Source of the DNA: Enterovirga rhinocerotis
GTDB lineage: Bacteria > Pseudomonadota > Alphaproteobacteria > Rhizobiales > Beijerinckiaceae
Assembly: GCF_004363955.1 (NCBI RefSeq)
Contig: NZ_SNZR01000017.1
Span: forward strand, 62,001-126,000
Length of the DNA stretch: 64,000 nt
Direction: 5' to 3'
The position numbers and the translations under genes were made by a program. Numbering within the stretch: the stretch's first letter is position 1; each line of letters opens with the position of its first letter. Below the pieces are notes generated by a model. That model made no database searches and was not told where the DNA came from. It worked only from the letters and a program-made list of their open reading frames with translations. Below are positions 44,750 through 53,935 of the stretch, piece after piece.

Positions 44750-46208
44750 AGAAGGTCGCCTGGATCCGCTCCTCGGGCCGCGGCGGCTCGGCGAGATGGA
44801 GCAGCGAGGGCTCCTCCTCGAAGGGCTGCGCGAGCGCGCGGGCGAGATCGTCGGCGAGCGACAGGTCGCCGCCCTGGGCGGCGGCGAGGGCGGCCTCGAC
44901 GCGATGGTTGCGCGGGATCACCCAGGGATTGACCGCCCGCATCGCCGCGCGCCGGCCACCGCCATCCCCCTCCTCCCGCGCGAGACGCTCGCGCCAGCGC
45001 GCCGCCCAGCCCTCCCAGTCGGGGCCGAGCGAGGCACGCATCGGATCGTCGTGATCGGGGCCAGCGGCCGCATCGCAGAGCCGGCGGAAGGTCAGCGTGA
45101 AATCGGCCCCAGCCTTCGCCATGAGCGCGAGGAACCCGTTCGCGAGGTCGGCATCGCCGTCCTCTTCCCGTGCCAGCCCGAGCTTGGCGCAGAGCCCGGC
45201 CCTGTACGCCGCATCGAAGCGATCGGCGAAGGTGCCGAGCGCCGCCTCGGCCTCGGCGATCGCCGCAGCCTCGTCGTCGGCGAGGAGGGGCAGCAGCGTC
45301 TCGGCGAGCCGCGTCAGGTTCCAGAGCGCGATCTGCGGCTGGTTGCCATAGGCGTAGCGGCCCTGCCGGTCGATCGAGGAGAACACCGTCGCGGGGTCGT
45401 AGGCGTCCATGAAGGCGCAGGGCCCGTAATCGATCGTCTCGCCCGAGATCGAGCTGTTGTCCGTATTCATCACGCCGTGGATGAAGCCGACGAGCAGCCA
45501 GCGCGCGACGAGCGCGGCCTGCCGCGCGATCACGCCTTCCAGCAGGGCGCGGTAGCGGTTCTCCGCTTCGCCAGCCGCGGGATCGTGGCGGGCGATGACG
45601 TGGTCGGCGAGGAGCCGCAACCCCTCGACGTCGCGCCGCACCGCGAAGAACTGGAAGGTGCCGACGCGGATATGGCTCGCCGCGACTCGGGTCAGCACGG
45701 CGCCCGGCAGCCGGCCTTCGCGATAGATGCTCTCCCCGGTCGCGACGGCGGCGAGGGCGCGCGTGGTCGGGATGCCGAGCGCATGCATCGCCTCGCTGAC
45801 GAGATATTCGCGCAGCACAGGCCCCAGCGCCGCCCGCCCGTCGCCCATGCGGGAGAACGGCGTCGGCCCCGCGCCCTTGAGCTGGATGTCGCGGCGGCGT
45901 CCTTCGCGGTCGATCACCTCGCCGAGGAGGATGGCGCGCCCGTCGCCGAGCTGCGGCACGAAGCCCCCGAACTGGTGGCCGGCATAGGCCATGGCGATGG
46001 ACGCCGCGCCCTCGGGGAGACGCTGGCCCGAGAGGATCGCAACGCCCTCCGGGCTCGCGAGGGCCTGCGGGTCGAGGCCGAGTTCGCGCGCCAGCGGCTC
46101 GTTCAGCCGGACGAGCCGGGGCGCCGCGACGGGCGTCGGCTCGACCTCCGCGAAGAACCGGCCAGGCAGGCGCGCATAGGAATTGTCGAAGGCGAAATGG
46201 GCCGTCAT
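44739..46208 (-). CDS. selO: Protein adenylyltransferase SelO (YdiU family)
   Basis: 489-aa pseudokinase that in studied homologues transfers AMP to Ser/Thr/Tyr of proteins (AMPylation) and responds to redox stress. Seen: N-terminal NSYARLPGRFFAEVEPTPV, the AGHQFGGFVPQLGDGRA loop, the ATP-binding LKGAGPTPFSRMGDGRA, the HGVMNTDNSSISGETIDYGP active-site region and AFMDAYDP. The C-terminus keeps a Cys (FCGT), the position where animal SelO carries selenocysteine. ATG 46208 gives the standard start. Monocistronic; convergent with glmS. Confidence 0.93.
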   Translation of the reverse strand: MTAHFAFDNSYARLPGRFFAEVEPTPVAAPRLVRLNEPLARELGLDPQALASPEGVAILSGQRLPEGAASIAMAYAGHQFGGFVPQLGDGRAILLGEVIDREGRRRDIQLKGAGPTPFSRMGDGRAALGPVLREYLVSEAMHALGIPTTRALAAVATGESIYREGRLPGAVLTRVAASHIRVGTFQFFAVRRDVEGLRLLADHVIARHDPAAGEAENRYRALLEGVIARQAALVARWLLVGFIHGVMNTDNSSISGETIDYGPCAFMDAYDPATVFSSIDRQGRYAYGNQPQIALWNLTRLAETLLPLLADDEAAAIAEAEAALGTFADRFDAAYRAGLCAKLGLAREEDGDADLANGFLALMAKAGADFTLTFRRLCDAAAGPDHDDPMRASLGPDWEGWAARWRERLAREEGDGGGRRAAMRAVNPWVIPRNHRVEAALAAAQGGDLSLADDLARALAQPFEEEPSLLHLAEPPRPEERIQATFCGT

Positions 46209-46540
46209 GTCGGAATGATATGGCGGCACCCGCCGGCCGGACAACCGCATGGCAGCCCCGATGCCGGGGCGGGGTGCGGCAATTCATCCCAAGAGGACCG
46301 CTCGCGTGGCCGTGATGGCCGACCCGGCAGAGCCCGGACGATGCGCCGGGGCCGTCGGGAGCGGGTTCGTCCTCCCGATCGCGGCGGACGCGATCGCATT
46401 CTTCCGGCCGTGCGCGCCCCCTCCCCTCCCAAGGCGGAAACCGAGACGGTGCCGGACGGCCCCCGGCGTCCGAGACACGCTTGACGTCGGCCCCCTGAGG
46501 CGTCCTGAAGCGGATCACCTCAACCAATCGGAACCCGCCT
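46209..46540. other. 332-bp divergent region, selO / CMD-family gene
   Basis: No gene or RNA is convincing. TTGACG at about 46482 faces the CMD gene but no fitting -10 follows. The selO side has no recognisable promoter either. Confidence 0.4.
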
Positions 46541-47062
46541 ATGGCCCGCGTCCGCGACATCGATCCCTCAGAGCTTCAGCCCGATCTCGCGGCGATCCAC
46601 CAGCGCTACCTCGACACCTACGGACCGTTCGCGAGCCAGGCGGCGGTGCTGGCGCATGTTCCCGCCGCCCTTCGCCACCTGCCGCCGCTGCTGATGGAGC
46701 TGCGCGAGGCGAAGACGCTGTCCAAGCGCTACCTCGAGATCGCGATCGTCGTCGTCTCGAAGCTGAACGAGTGCCATTACTGCGTCGCGATGCATAAGCC
46801 CTTCCTCACCGTGGAAGGACTGTCGCCCCAGGGCATCGACGGCATCCTCGCCTATCGCGACCATCCGGAACTCGACGAGGTCGACCGGCTGGTCGCGGAA
46901 TATTCGGAGGTCGCCTGGACGACGCCGAACCGGGTCTCGGACGCGCTCTTCGCGCGCCTGCGCGAGCATTTCAGCGAAGCCCAGATCGTCGAACTCACCC
47001 TGCGCATCACGCTCTGCGGCTTCTTCAACCGCTTCAGCGAGGCGCTCCGCATCGACGATTGA
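46541..47062 (+). CDS. Carboxymuconolactone decarboxylase (AhpD-like) family protein
   Basis: 173-aa all-helical protein of the CMD/AhpD superfamily. The redox motif CHYCVAMH (Cys-x-x-Cys-x3-His near residues 79-86) is that of AhpD-like thiol peroxidase partners rather than of true carboxymuconolactone decarboxylase, which lacks the Cys pair. A disulfide-based peroxidase or reductase role is likely; partner unknown. ATG 46541. Convergent with the RgpF-like gene, stops only 7 bp apart. Confidence 0.85.
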   Translation: MARVRDIDPSELQPDLAAIHQRYLDTYGPFASQAAVLAHVPAALRHLPPLLMELREAKTLSKRYLEIAIVVVSKLNECHYCVAMHKPFLTVEGLSPQGIDGILAYRDHPELDEVDRLVAEYSEVAWTTPNRVSDALFARLREHFSEAQIVELTLRITLCGFFNRFSEALRIDD

Positions 47063-47069
47063 GGCGGGC

Positions 47070-48020
47070 TCAGCCGCAGGCCCGGTCCGCCAGGCCGGCC
47101 TGCATCGCCAGCGCGACGAGCGCCGCATCGCGCGGCGGCGTCGCGGCGACGAGGGTCTTCCCACCCAGCGATCGCGTCTCGAACCCTGCCGCCGCCGCCG
47201 CGATGGGAAACACGCGCTCGACGGCATGGTGGAGGGCGCCGTCGAGTTGGCCGCCCTCTTCTTCGAAATCCGAGGTCTCGAGCCGGAGCGCGCGCAGCGG
47301 CGCGAGCGCGGAGGGCCTGACCCAGAACATGGAGCCTTCGAAGAAGCCCAGGGCCGGCCGACCCTCCATCCGGGCGGCCAGGGCTTCGACGCGGTCGCGG
47401 TTCGCCATCCAGTAAGGCGGCGCGCTGCGGAAGCACCAGCTCAAGCCGACGAGACCGACCTTCGGATCGGCGAATTGCGCGAGGATCGAGGCCGTCGCCT
47501 TCCGCGAGCCGGCGAGGGCGGCGTAGAGCAGGCGGCGCCGCAGATCCCCGTCCCGCAGATGCGGGCTTCTCTTCGTATGGATCTTGAGGACGGCGTCGAG
47601 GCCGTCGAGCCGCCCGGACTGGAGCAGATGGAGGAACGGGGCGATGTCCCGGCCCCGGTTGGGCACCTCGACGACATCCACCAGCGGATCGCCCGCCGCG
47701 CGTTCGGCGAGGAGGGCGGCCTGGCGCGCCGGCGCGGTGACGATGAGCCGTGCGCCGGCCGGCAACGTGGCATGGGCGGCGCGGATCGCCGGCCAGAGTT
47801 CCGGATAATAGACATGCGCGACCGTCGCGACCCGGAGCGAGCCGGGGACGACGGCAGAGGTCAGCCGCGCGGAGCGGAGCGCCTGGAAGACGGGTGAGAC
47901 ATAGGCGATTCCGGCCCCGATCCCCGCCACGCGCATCGCGGCGAGATACGGCCGTCGCAGGATCCGTTTCCAGATCGGCTTGCTGCCGCGGGCATGCCGA
48001 CGAGGCGTGGGTGAAATCAT
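47070..48020 (-). CDS. RgpF-like (rhamnan synthesis F) family protein
   Basis: 316 aa. Matches the RgpF domain: [59 protein letters not shown] and [12 protein letters not shown]. This domain occurs in rhamnose-glucose polysaccharide and O-antigen assembly proteins and has GT-like folding. A basic N-terminus (KRILRRPYL) may touch the membrane. It stands alone with no other polysaccharide genes next to it. Exact sugar and acceptor unknown. Confidence 0.82.
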   Translation of the reverse strand: MISPTPRRHARGSKPIWKRILRRPYLAAMRVAGIGAGIAYVSPVFQALRSARLTSAVVPGSLRVATVAHVYYPELWPAIRAAHATLPAGARLIVTAPARQAALLAERAAGDPLVDVVEVPNRGRDIAPFLHLLQSGRLDGLDAVLKIHTKRSPHLRDGDLRRRLLYAALAGSRKATASILAQFADPKVGLVGLSWCFRSAPPYWMANRDRVEALAARMEGRPALGFFEGSMFWVRPSALAPLRALRLETSDFEEEGGQLDGALHHAVERVFPIAAAAAGFETRSLGGKTLVAATPPRDAALVALAMQAGLADRACG

Positions 48021-48195
48021 TACTTCTGCTCATAAGTCGGAACGAGCATTCAGGCGAGGATCATCTAGGCCCTCGGCGAAGATGTCGTCGCGCCGCGTTG
48101 CAGCCCTTGCGCCAACGTCCCGCTCCAGCTCTCATGGCGTGGCGGCCGCGATCCGGCGGAGCAGACCGCGCAGCGTCGTCCGGAGGGAGCCGTCC

Positions 48196-48825
48196 ATGCA
48201 GGGTGTCACCGTCGTCGAGCACCCGCTCGTGCAGCACAAGCTCACCCTGATGCGGCAGAAGGATCGCTCGACGAAGGGGTTCCGGCAGCTGCTCAACGAG
48301 ATCGGCATGCTGCTCCTCTACGAGGTCACGCGGGACCTGCCGCTCGAGGCCGTCGAGATCGAGACGCCCGTCACGCGGATGATGGCGCCCCAGCTCGTCG
48401 GCAAGAAGCTCGTCCTCGCCCCGATCCTGCGCGCGGGCGTCGGCTTCCTCGACGGAATGCTCGATCTCGTCCCCTCCGCCCGCGTCGCCCATGTCGGGCT
48501 CTACCGGGACCCCGAGACGCTCTCGGCCGTCGAGTACTATTTCAAGGCCCCGTCCGACCTCGAGGACCGGCTCGTCCTCGTGCTGGATCCGATGCTGGCG
48601 ACCGCGAATTCCGCCGTCGCCGCCGTCGATCGGCTGAAGGAGCGCGGCGCGCGCGACCTGCGGATCGTCTGCCTTCTCGCCGCTCCGGAGGGGATCGCGC
48701 ATTTCACCAGCGTGCACCCGGAGGTGCCGATCTGGACGGCCTCGATCGACGAGCGTCTGAACGAACACGGCTACATCGTCCCGGGCCTCGGCGATGCGGG
48801 CGACCGCATGTACGGCACGCGATAG
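48196..48825 (+). CDS. upp: Uracil phosphoribosyltransferase
   Basis: 209 aa (the usual length). Salvages uracil to UMP with PRPP. PRPP-binding motif [19 protein letters not shown] (about residues 130-148), uracil-binding tail [20 protein letters not shown], and [19 protein letters not shown] 48196 follows GGAGGGAG; codons upstream in the open frame are not conserved-looking. The KDGal kinase gene starts 10 bp after the stop. Confidence 0.96.
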   Translation: MQGVTVVEHPLVQHKLTLMRQKDRSTKGFRQLLNEIGMLLLYEVTRDLPLEAVEIETPVTRMMAPQLVGKKLVLAPILRAGVGFLDGMLDLVPSARVAHVGLYRDPETLSAVEYYFKAPSDLEDRLVLVLDPMLATANSAVAAVDRLKERGARDLRIVCLLAAPEGIAHFTSVHPEVPIWTASIDERLNEHGYIVPGLGDAGDRMYGTR

Positions 48826-48835
48826 GCCCGCCGCC

Positions 48836-49729
48836 GTGCCATCCGCTCCCCGTTTCGTCGCCGTCGATTGGGGAACGAGCCGCCTGCGCGCCGCCCTCGT
48901 CGAGGACGGCCGCGTGGTCGGGCGGTCGGACTCGGACGAGGGCATCGGCCGCCTGAGGGTCGGGGAGCACGAGGCCGCCTTCGCGCGCGTCTGCGGTGCC
49001 TGGCTCGCGGCCGAGCCTTCCCTGCCGGTGGCGTTGGTCGGGATGGTCGGAAGCCGCGAGGGCTGGTTTCCCGCGCCCTATGCGAGCTGCCCCGCGGGGG
49101 CCGCCGAGATCGCGGCCGGCGCGCTCGCCGTCGATCTGCCGCACGGAGCGACGGGTTTCGTCGTGCCCGGCCTGCGATTCGACGAGGACGGCCGCGTCGA
49201 CGTGATGCGCGGGGAGGAAACGCATCTGCTCGGCAGCGCGGTCGTCGACGGGCTCGTCTGCCTGCCCGGCACGCATTGCAAATGGGCGCTGATGACCGGC
49301 GGGCGCATCGCGCGATTCGCCAGCTTCATGACCGGCGAGATGCATGCCCTCCTGCGCGAGCATTCCATGATCGGGCGCCCGGCGACGGAGCCGGGCGATC
49401 CTGCCGGCTTCGCGCGCGGGCTCGCGATCGGCATGGCGGCCGCGCCGGGCGGCCTGCTGAACCTGCTCTTCGAAGCGCGCGCCGCGACGGTCGCGGGCGC
49501 GATGTCGCCGGCCTGTCTCGGCCCCTACCTCTCGGGCCTCCTCACCGGGCAGGAGATCACGGGCGCCTTCCGCCTGTTCGGACGCCCCACGACCGTGACG
49601 GTGGTCGCCGACGAGCCGCGCGCGGCCCTCTACCGCGACGCGCTCGGCAGCGAGGGGATCGGCGTCACGGTGCTCGGCCAGGAGCCGACGTTGCTCGCCG
49701 GGATCGCAGCGATCCTTGCCGCGAGATAA
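48836..49729 (+). CDS. dgoK: 2-dehydro-3-deoxygalactonokinase
   Basis: About 297-aa kinase of the DgoK family, phosphorylating 2-keto-3-deoxygalactonate in the De Ley-Doudoroff route. Marks: VAVDWGTSRLRAAL at the N-terminus (phosphate 1 loop), VGMVGSREGWFPAPY, the FVVPGLRFDEDGRVDVMRGEE block, PGTHCKWALM and FMTGEMHALLREHS. GTG 48836 is chosen; ATG 48794 would overlap upp. No galactonate dehydratase, aldolase or regulator is nearby, so it is an orphan here. Confidence 0.9.
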   Translation: MPSAPRFVAVDWGTSRLRAALVEDGRVVGRSDSDEGIGRLRVGEHEAAFARVCGAWLAAEPSLPVALVGMVGSREGWFPAPYASCPAGAAEIAAGALAVDLPHGATGFVVPGLRFDEDGRVDVMRGEETHLLGSAVVDGLVCLPGTHCKWALMTGGRIARFASFMTGEMHALLREHSMIGRPATEPGDPAGFARGLAIGMAAAPGGLLNLLFEARAATVAGAMSPACLGPYLSGLLTGQEITGAFRLFGRPTTVTVVADEPRAALYRDALGSEGIGVTVLGQEPTLLAGIAAILAAR

Positions 49730-49817
49730 CGCGCACCGGATCACGAAATCGGCGCCCGCCGTCTTCACCATCCGGCGACTCTCCGCATGTACCGTCGCGC
49801 TGCGAGGAGATCTGCCG

Positions 49818-50339
49818 GTGACGAGAGTGCTCACCTGGGCCGCCGGAACGGCCTGCGCCGCCGCTCTGGCCGCGTCGCTGGCCGGCGAGCGGCTGGCCGG
49901 CCTCGTCGCGACGCGCGAGGGGCCGGAGAAATCCGTTGCCGCGCCGGCCCGACAGCCGTTTCAGGAGCCGCGCAGCGTCAGCGTCCTCGGCGACGGGCGA
50001 GGCCATTTCGCCGTCGAGGCCAGCGTCGACGGCCAGGTCGTGCCGATGCTGGTCGATACGGGCGCGAGCCTCGTCGTCCTGCGCGAGGAGGATGCGCGCA
50101 ATCTCGGGATCAGGCCCTCCCGCGCCGAGTTCACGGGCCGTGCCCAGACGGCGAACGGGACGGTCGAGACCGCGCCCGTCCGGATCCGCTCGCTCAAGGT
50201 CGGGGGCATCGAGATCCGCGACGTCGAGGCCGCCATCGTGCCCGAGGGCAGGCTCGGCATGAACCTCCTCGGCATGTCCTATCTGCGACGCCTGAAGGGG
50301 TTCGAGATCGCCGGCAACCGGCTCCTGCTCCGGGGCTGA
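49818..50339 (+). CDS. TIGR02281-type retropepsin-like aspartic protease, membrane-anchored
   Basis: 173 aa from GTG 49818, which follows GAGGAGA at 7 nt; the in-frame extension to 49716 is not needed. An N-terminal hydrophobic segment (LTWAAGTACAAALAASLAG) anchors it; the catalytic domain has the single DTGAS motif (MLVDTGASLVVLRE, about residues 76-89) and the closing LGMNLLGMSYLRRL, the pattern of clan AA proteases that work as dimers. Substrate unknown. 88 bp after dgoK. Confidence 0.85.
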   Translation: MTRVLTWAAGTACAAALAASLAGERLAGLVATREGPEKSVAAPARQPFQEPRSVSVLGDGRGHFAVEASVDGQVVPMLVDTGASLVVLREEDARNLGIRPSRAEFTGRAQTANGTVETAPVRIRSLKVGGIEIRDVEAAIVPEGRLGMNLLGMSYLRRLKGFEIAGNRLLLRG

Positions 50340-50349
50340 AACCCGCCTC

Positions 50350-50367
50350 ATCGTCCCCGCGGACGAT
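50350..50367 (+). terminator. Hairpin after the retropepsin-like gene
   Basis: ATCGTCC (50350-50356), loop CCGC, GGACGAT (50361-50367), 11 bp after the stop and 54 bp before trpA. No T-run; could separate trpA from upstream transcription. Confidence 0.45.
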
Positions 50368-50420
50368 CGGATGATCGTCGAGGATTTGAGCGCGCGCGAA
50401 AACAGTGTAGCTCGCCCTCC

Positions 50421-51257
50421 ATGACCACCCGTCTCACCGCCCGCTTCGACGCCTGCCGGAAGGAGGCCCGCGCCGCCCTCGTGACCTACGTCATGGCGGG
50501 CGATCCGGATCCCGAGACCGCGCTGCGCGTCGTCTGCGGCCTCGCGGAGGTCGGAGCGGACGTGATCGAGCTCGGCATGCCCTTCACCGACCCGATGGCG
50601 GACGGACCGGCGATCCAGGCCTCGGCCCTCAGGGCGCTGAAGGCCGGACAGACGACGGCGAAGACGCTCGATCTCGTCCGCCGCTTCCGCGAGCGCGATC
50701 CGGCGACGCCCGTGATCCTGATGGGCTATTTCAACCCGATCTACGTCTACGGCGTCGAGCGCTTCCTCGCCGATGCCAAGGCGGCCGGCGCCGATGGTTT
50801 CATCGTCGTGGACCTGCCGCCCGAGATGGACCAGGAATTCTGCCTGCCGGCCTTGGCGGCGGGCTTCGCCTTCATCCGCCTCGCGACCCCGACCACGGAC
50901 GATGCGCGCCTCCCGGCCGTGCTGACCAACACCGCGGGCTTTGTCTATTACGTCTCGATCACGGGCGTGACCGGCACGGCGACGCCCGATTTCGGCCGCG
51001 TCGCGTCGGCGGTCGCGCGGATCAAGCGGCACACGGAGCTTCCGGTCGTCGTCGGCTTCGGCGTCAAGACCCGCGAGCATGCCGCCGCGGTGGCGGCGGG
51101 CGCGGACGGCGTCGTCGTCGGCTCGGCCCTCGTCGATACGCTGCGCGCGTCTCTCGGCCCGGACGGGCAGGCCGGACCGGACACGGTCGAGCGCGTCGTG
51201 GCCCTGGGGCGTGAACTCGCCGCCGGCGTGCGGTCGGTCGACAAGACGGGGGCCTGA
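50421..51257 (+). CDS. trpA: Tryptophan synthase alpha subunit
   Basis: 278-aa TIM barrel cleaving indole-3-glycerol phosphate. Catalytic Glu and Asp are in [15 protein letters not shown] (the acid pair corresponding to E49 and D60), with the phosphate-binding [13 protein letters not shown] and loop 6 [12 protein letters not shown]. The start ATG 50421 is clear. TrpB is not in the window: upstream is a protease gene and downstream a convergent exporter, so the usual trpB-trpA pairing is broken or trpB lies elsewhere. Confidence 0.95.
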   Translation: MTTRLTARFDACRKEARAALVTYVMAGDPDPETALRVVCGLAEVGADVIELGMPFTDPMADGPAIQASALRALKAGQTTAKTLDLVRRFRERDPATPVILMGYFNPIYVYGVERFLADAKAAGADGFIVVDLPPEMDQEFCLPALAAGFAFIRLATPTTDDARLPAVLTNTAGFVYYVSITGVTGTATPDFGRVASAVARIKRHTELPVVVGFGVKTREHAAAVAAGADGVVVGSALVDTLRASLGPDGQAGPDTVERVVALGRELAAGVRSVDKTGA

Positions 51258-51273
51258 CGCCTCGCCTCAGGCC
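51251..51273. terminator. Hairpin built from the two facing stop codons
   Basis: GGCCTGA (51251-51257, ending in the trpA TGA) pairs with TCAGGCC (51267-51273, starting with the complement of the exporter's TGA); loop 9 nt. A compact bidirectional terminator candidate without T-run. Confidence 0.5.
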
Positions 51274-52211
51274 GGCTGCTTCGCCCTCACCGTCCGCTCG
51301 CGCGAGAGAAGATAGAGGCCGGAGCCGATGACGATCGCCGCGCCGATGGCCGTGTAGCGATCGGGCAGATCGCCGAAGACGAAATAGCCGAGCGCGGTCA
51401 TCCAGACGATCTGGGTGTAGATGAAGGGCGACAGCACCGAGGCCGGTGCGCGGCTATGGGCGACCGTCAGGAGCCCGTGCCCGACCGCACCGAGGACGCC
51501 GGTCGCGAGGAGAGCCGCCCAGACCGCGGGACCCGGCGGCTGCGCCCAGAAGAAAGGCAGGATCGGCGTCAGCAGGACGACGCCCGCGAGACCCGAATAG
51601 GTCATGGTCGTCACCGGCGGATCGTGGGCGGCGAGCATGCGGGTGATGAGTGCGTAAAGCGCGTAGAAGACCGTGTTCACGACCGTCAGGAAGGCCGCCG
51701 GGTGCAGCGAGCCGCTGCCGGGCCGCGTGATGACGAGGACGCCGAGGAAGCCGATCACGATCGCCACCAGCCTCCGCGGCCCCACCCATTCGCCGAGCAG
51801 CGGCCCCGCCAGCAGGGCCACCAGGAGCGGCATCGCGAACTGGATCGAGATCGCCTGGGTGAGCTGCAGATATTGCAGGGCGAAGAAATTCAGGATCGTC
51901 GAGCCGAACAGCAGCAGCGAGCGGACCACTTGGAGCGTCAAGCGGTTGGTGTGCATGATGCGGGGGCGCGTCCAGCCGTTGAGGAAGACCGACAGGAAGA
52001 CGACGCTGACGGCGTAGCGGAACCAGGTCGTCACCACGGGATCGACATGGCGCGTCGCCCATTTGCCGCAGGCGTCGAGGCAGGCGAAGCAGAAGACCGC
52101 CGCGCACATCAGCGCGATCGCGGAGAGCCTCCCTCCCCCGCGATCGGAGGCCTGCCCGTCGCGCGCAGGCACCGCCTCCGGTTGGTCCGGGTCTCGACCC
52201 TGCCGCGTCAT
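51267..52211 (-). CDS. DMT-superfamily (EamA) transporter
   Basis: 314-aa inner-membrane protein with ten hydrophobic segments in two EamA repeats; the first begins SAIALMCAAVFCFACLDACGKWA, the second near residue 165 (FLTVVNTVFYALYALITRML). EamA proteins export metabolites such as amino acids or nucleosides; substrate unknown. A polar 30-residue N-terminal extension precedes the first helix; start ATG 52211. Convergent with trpA, divergent from the M15 peptidase gene. Confidence 0.88.
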   Translation of the reverse strand: MTRQGRDPDQPEAVPARDGQASDRGGGRLSAIALMCAAVFCFACLDACGKWATRHVDPVVTTWFRYAVSVVFLSVFLNGWTRPRIMHTNRLTLQVVRSLLLFGSTILNFFALQYLQLTQAISIQFAMPLLVALLAGPLLGEWVGPRRLVAIVIGFLGVLVITRPGSGSLHPAAFLTVVNTVFYALYALITRMLAAHDPPVTTMTYSGLAGVVLLTPILPFFWAQPPGPAVWAALLATGVLGAVGHGLLTVAHSRAPASVLSPFIYTQIVWMTALGYFVFGDLPDRYTAIGAAIVIGSGLYLLSRERTVRAKQPA

Positions 52212-52289
52212 TCTGTCATGAATCCCGCCACCGCTCGCAAGGCTAAAGGCTCTTGCGAAGCTCGAATAGCGTTTAGCCGCGCCAATCGG

Positions 52290-52306
52290 TTAACGTCGGG
52301 ATAACC
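52290..52306 (+). promoter_or_regulatory. CtrA-like box upstream of M15 peptidase gene
   Basis: TTAA (52290-52293), 7 nt, ATAACC (52301-52306): one mismatch from TTAA-N7-TTAA, and reading on as ATAACCAT close to the CtrA half-site TTAACCAT. The flanks GGTTA and TAACC also form an inverted repeat. It lies 66 bp before the start codon. Confidence 0.35.
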
Positions 52307-52371
52307 ATTCGCGGCAACGTTCCGATGACCGCGGGAATCACCTCGCGGATACGAAAAGGGGGCTCCGGAGC

Positions 52372-53844
52372 GTGAGAGGACAGTCGAAGGAGGCTGACGG
52401 CGTCGCCGCGCGCGGACGGCGTGCGATCGCATGCCTCTCGGCCGCTCTCGCGTTTCTTGTCGCAGGCACGGCCGGCCTCCAGGATGCCAATGCGAATGGC
52501 GACACCCGCACGCTGCACCTGATCCACGAACATACCAAGGAAACCGCCTCGATCACGTTCCGGCGCAACGGCGCCTATTCGAGCGAGGGGCTGCGGCAGT
52601 TGAACTGGTTCCTGCGGGACTGGCGGGTCGACGAGCAGGTCCAGATGGACCCGAAGCTCTTCGACATCGTCTGGGAGGTCTATCGCGAGGTCCGCGGGCG
52701 CCAGGGCATCCATGTGGCCTCCGCCTATCGCTCGCCGCAGACGAACGCGGCCCTCCGCCGTCGCTCGCGCGGGGTGGCGCAGTTCAGCCAGCACATGCGC
52801 GGCAAGGCGATGGACTTCTTCGTGCCGGGCGCGAACATGGCCCGCGTCCGCGAGATCGGAATCCGCATGCAGCGCGGAGGCGTCGGGTTCTACCCGCATT
52901 CGCGCCACCAGTTCGTCCATCTCGATGCGGGCGGCGTCCGATCCTGGCCACGCCTGCCGGATGCGCATCTCGCCCGCCTCTTCCCGGACGGCCGGACCGT
53001 CCATATCCCGCGCAGCGGCAAACCCTTGCGCGGCTACGAGGAAGCCAAGGCGTCGATCCTGGCGCGCGGCGGCGACGTCGCCGGCTATTCCACCTATGCC
53101 GCGACCGAGGGCGGTCCACGCAAGAGTCTGTGGGCGTCGCTCTTCGGCGGGGGCGGCGACGACGACGATTCGGAGTTCTTCGCCTCCACCGCGTCCAGCC
53201 GCACAGCCCCGGCACGCGTGGCCGCCGTCAACACGTCCGCGGCCAACTCCTCCGATGGCGGGGCTCGCGGCTTCTTCTCGTCCATCTTCCAGCCCCAGCA
53301 GCAACCTCCGCCGCAGCAGGCGGTCGCCCCGCCCCCCGAACCGCTTCCCGTCGCGGGGGCGGCCGGCCCAGGCCCGGTCCCCGTGCCGCCGCCGGTCGAG
53401 GCCGCCTCCATCGCCATGCCGCTGCCGCCGCGACGGCCCAACGAACTCGTCCCGCCGACGCCGCCCGGAGAAGCCGCGCCGGCCCGCTTGGCGCAGCCCG
53501 TGCCGCAACCGACCCGCGTCGCATCGGCCTCACCGGACGTTCCCGTCCCCGTGCCGCCACGGATTCCGGAGCGGCGGAGCGAGGCGCGGTCGCCATCCCG
53601 CACGGCCGGTCCCGGGATCGGGACGGACGAACGGGCCGCCCTCAGATCGCTGTTCGACGCGGCCGCCATGAGCACGCCCTCCCGCACAGGCGCCATCGCC
53701 CGCGCGGGGGCCGGATCGGGAAGCACCGGAGCGCGCGATCGAGGCGAGAGAGGCCGCTCCGGTTTCTCCTCCGCGGCCCCGGACGGCCCGCGCGCCGGCT
53801 CCTTCAGCGGTTCGGCCGTCGCAACCCTTCCGCCGCGCCGCTGA
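52372..53844 (+). CDS. DUF882/M15-family peptidase with long disordered tail
   Basis: 490 aa. Residues 1-42 form a basic leader and signal segment (RRAIACLSAALAFLVAGTAG). The DUF882 / YcbK-like domain (about 45-205) contains the zinc-peptidase pattern: SAYRSPQTNAALRRRS, SQHMRGKAMDFFVPG (His-x6-Asp) and the terminal HSRHQFVHLDAG (HxH). It should cut peptidoglycan peptides or act in cell-wall remodelling. The C-terminal half (from about 250) is Pro/Ala/Arg/Gly-rich and lacks a fold. GTG 52372 follows GGAG. Monocistronic, with a CtrA-like box before it. Confidence 0.83.
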   Translation: MRGQSKEADGVAARGRRAIACLSAALAFLVAGTAGLQDANANGDTRTLHLIHEHTKETASITFRRNGAYSSEGLRQLNWFLRDWRVDEQVQMDPKLFDIVWEVYREVRGRQGIHVASAYRSPQTNAALRRRSRGVAQFSQHMRGKAMDFFVPGANMARVREIGIRMQRGGVGFYPHSRHQFVHLDAGGVRSWPRLPDAHLARLFPDGRTVHIPRSGKPLRGYEEAKASILARGGDVAGYSTYAATEGGPRKSLWASLFGGGGDDDDSEFFASTASSRTAPARVAAVNTSAANSSDGGARGFFSSIFQPQQQPPPQQAVAPPPEPLPVAGAAGPGPVPVPPPVEAASIAMPLPPRRPNELVPPTPPGEAAPARLAQPVPQPTRVASASPDVPVPVPPRIPERRSEARSPSRTAGPGIGTDERAALRSLFDAAAMSTPSRTGAIARAGAGSGSTGARDRGERGRSGFSSAAPDGPRAGSFSGSAVATLPPRR

Positions 53845-53935
53845 CATCCCTGTGTCATAGGACTCGACGAAGGCCCCGTCCGGCAGTCTATTGCCGCACA
53901 AAACAGCAATCGCGCTCGGCAACAGAGAGGCCGTG

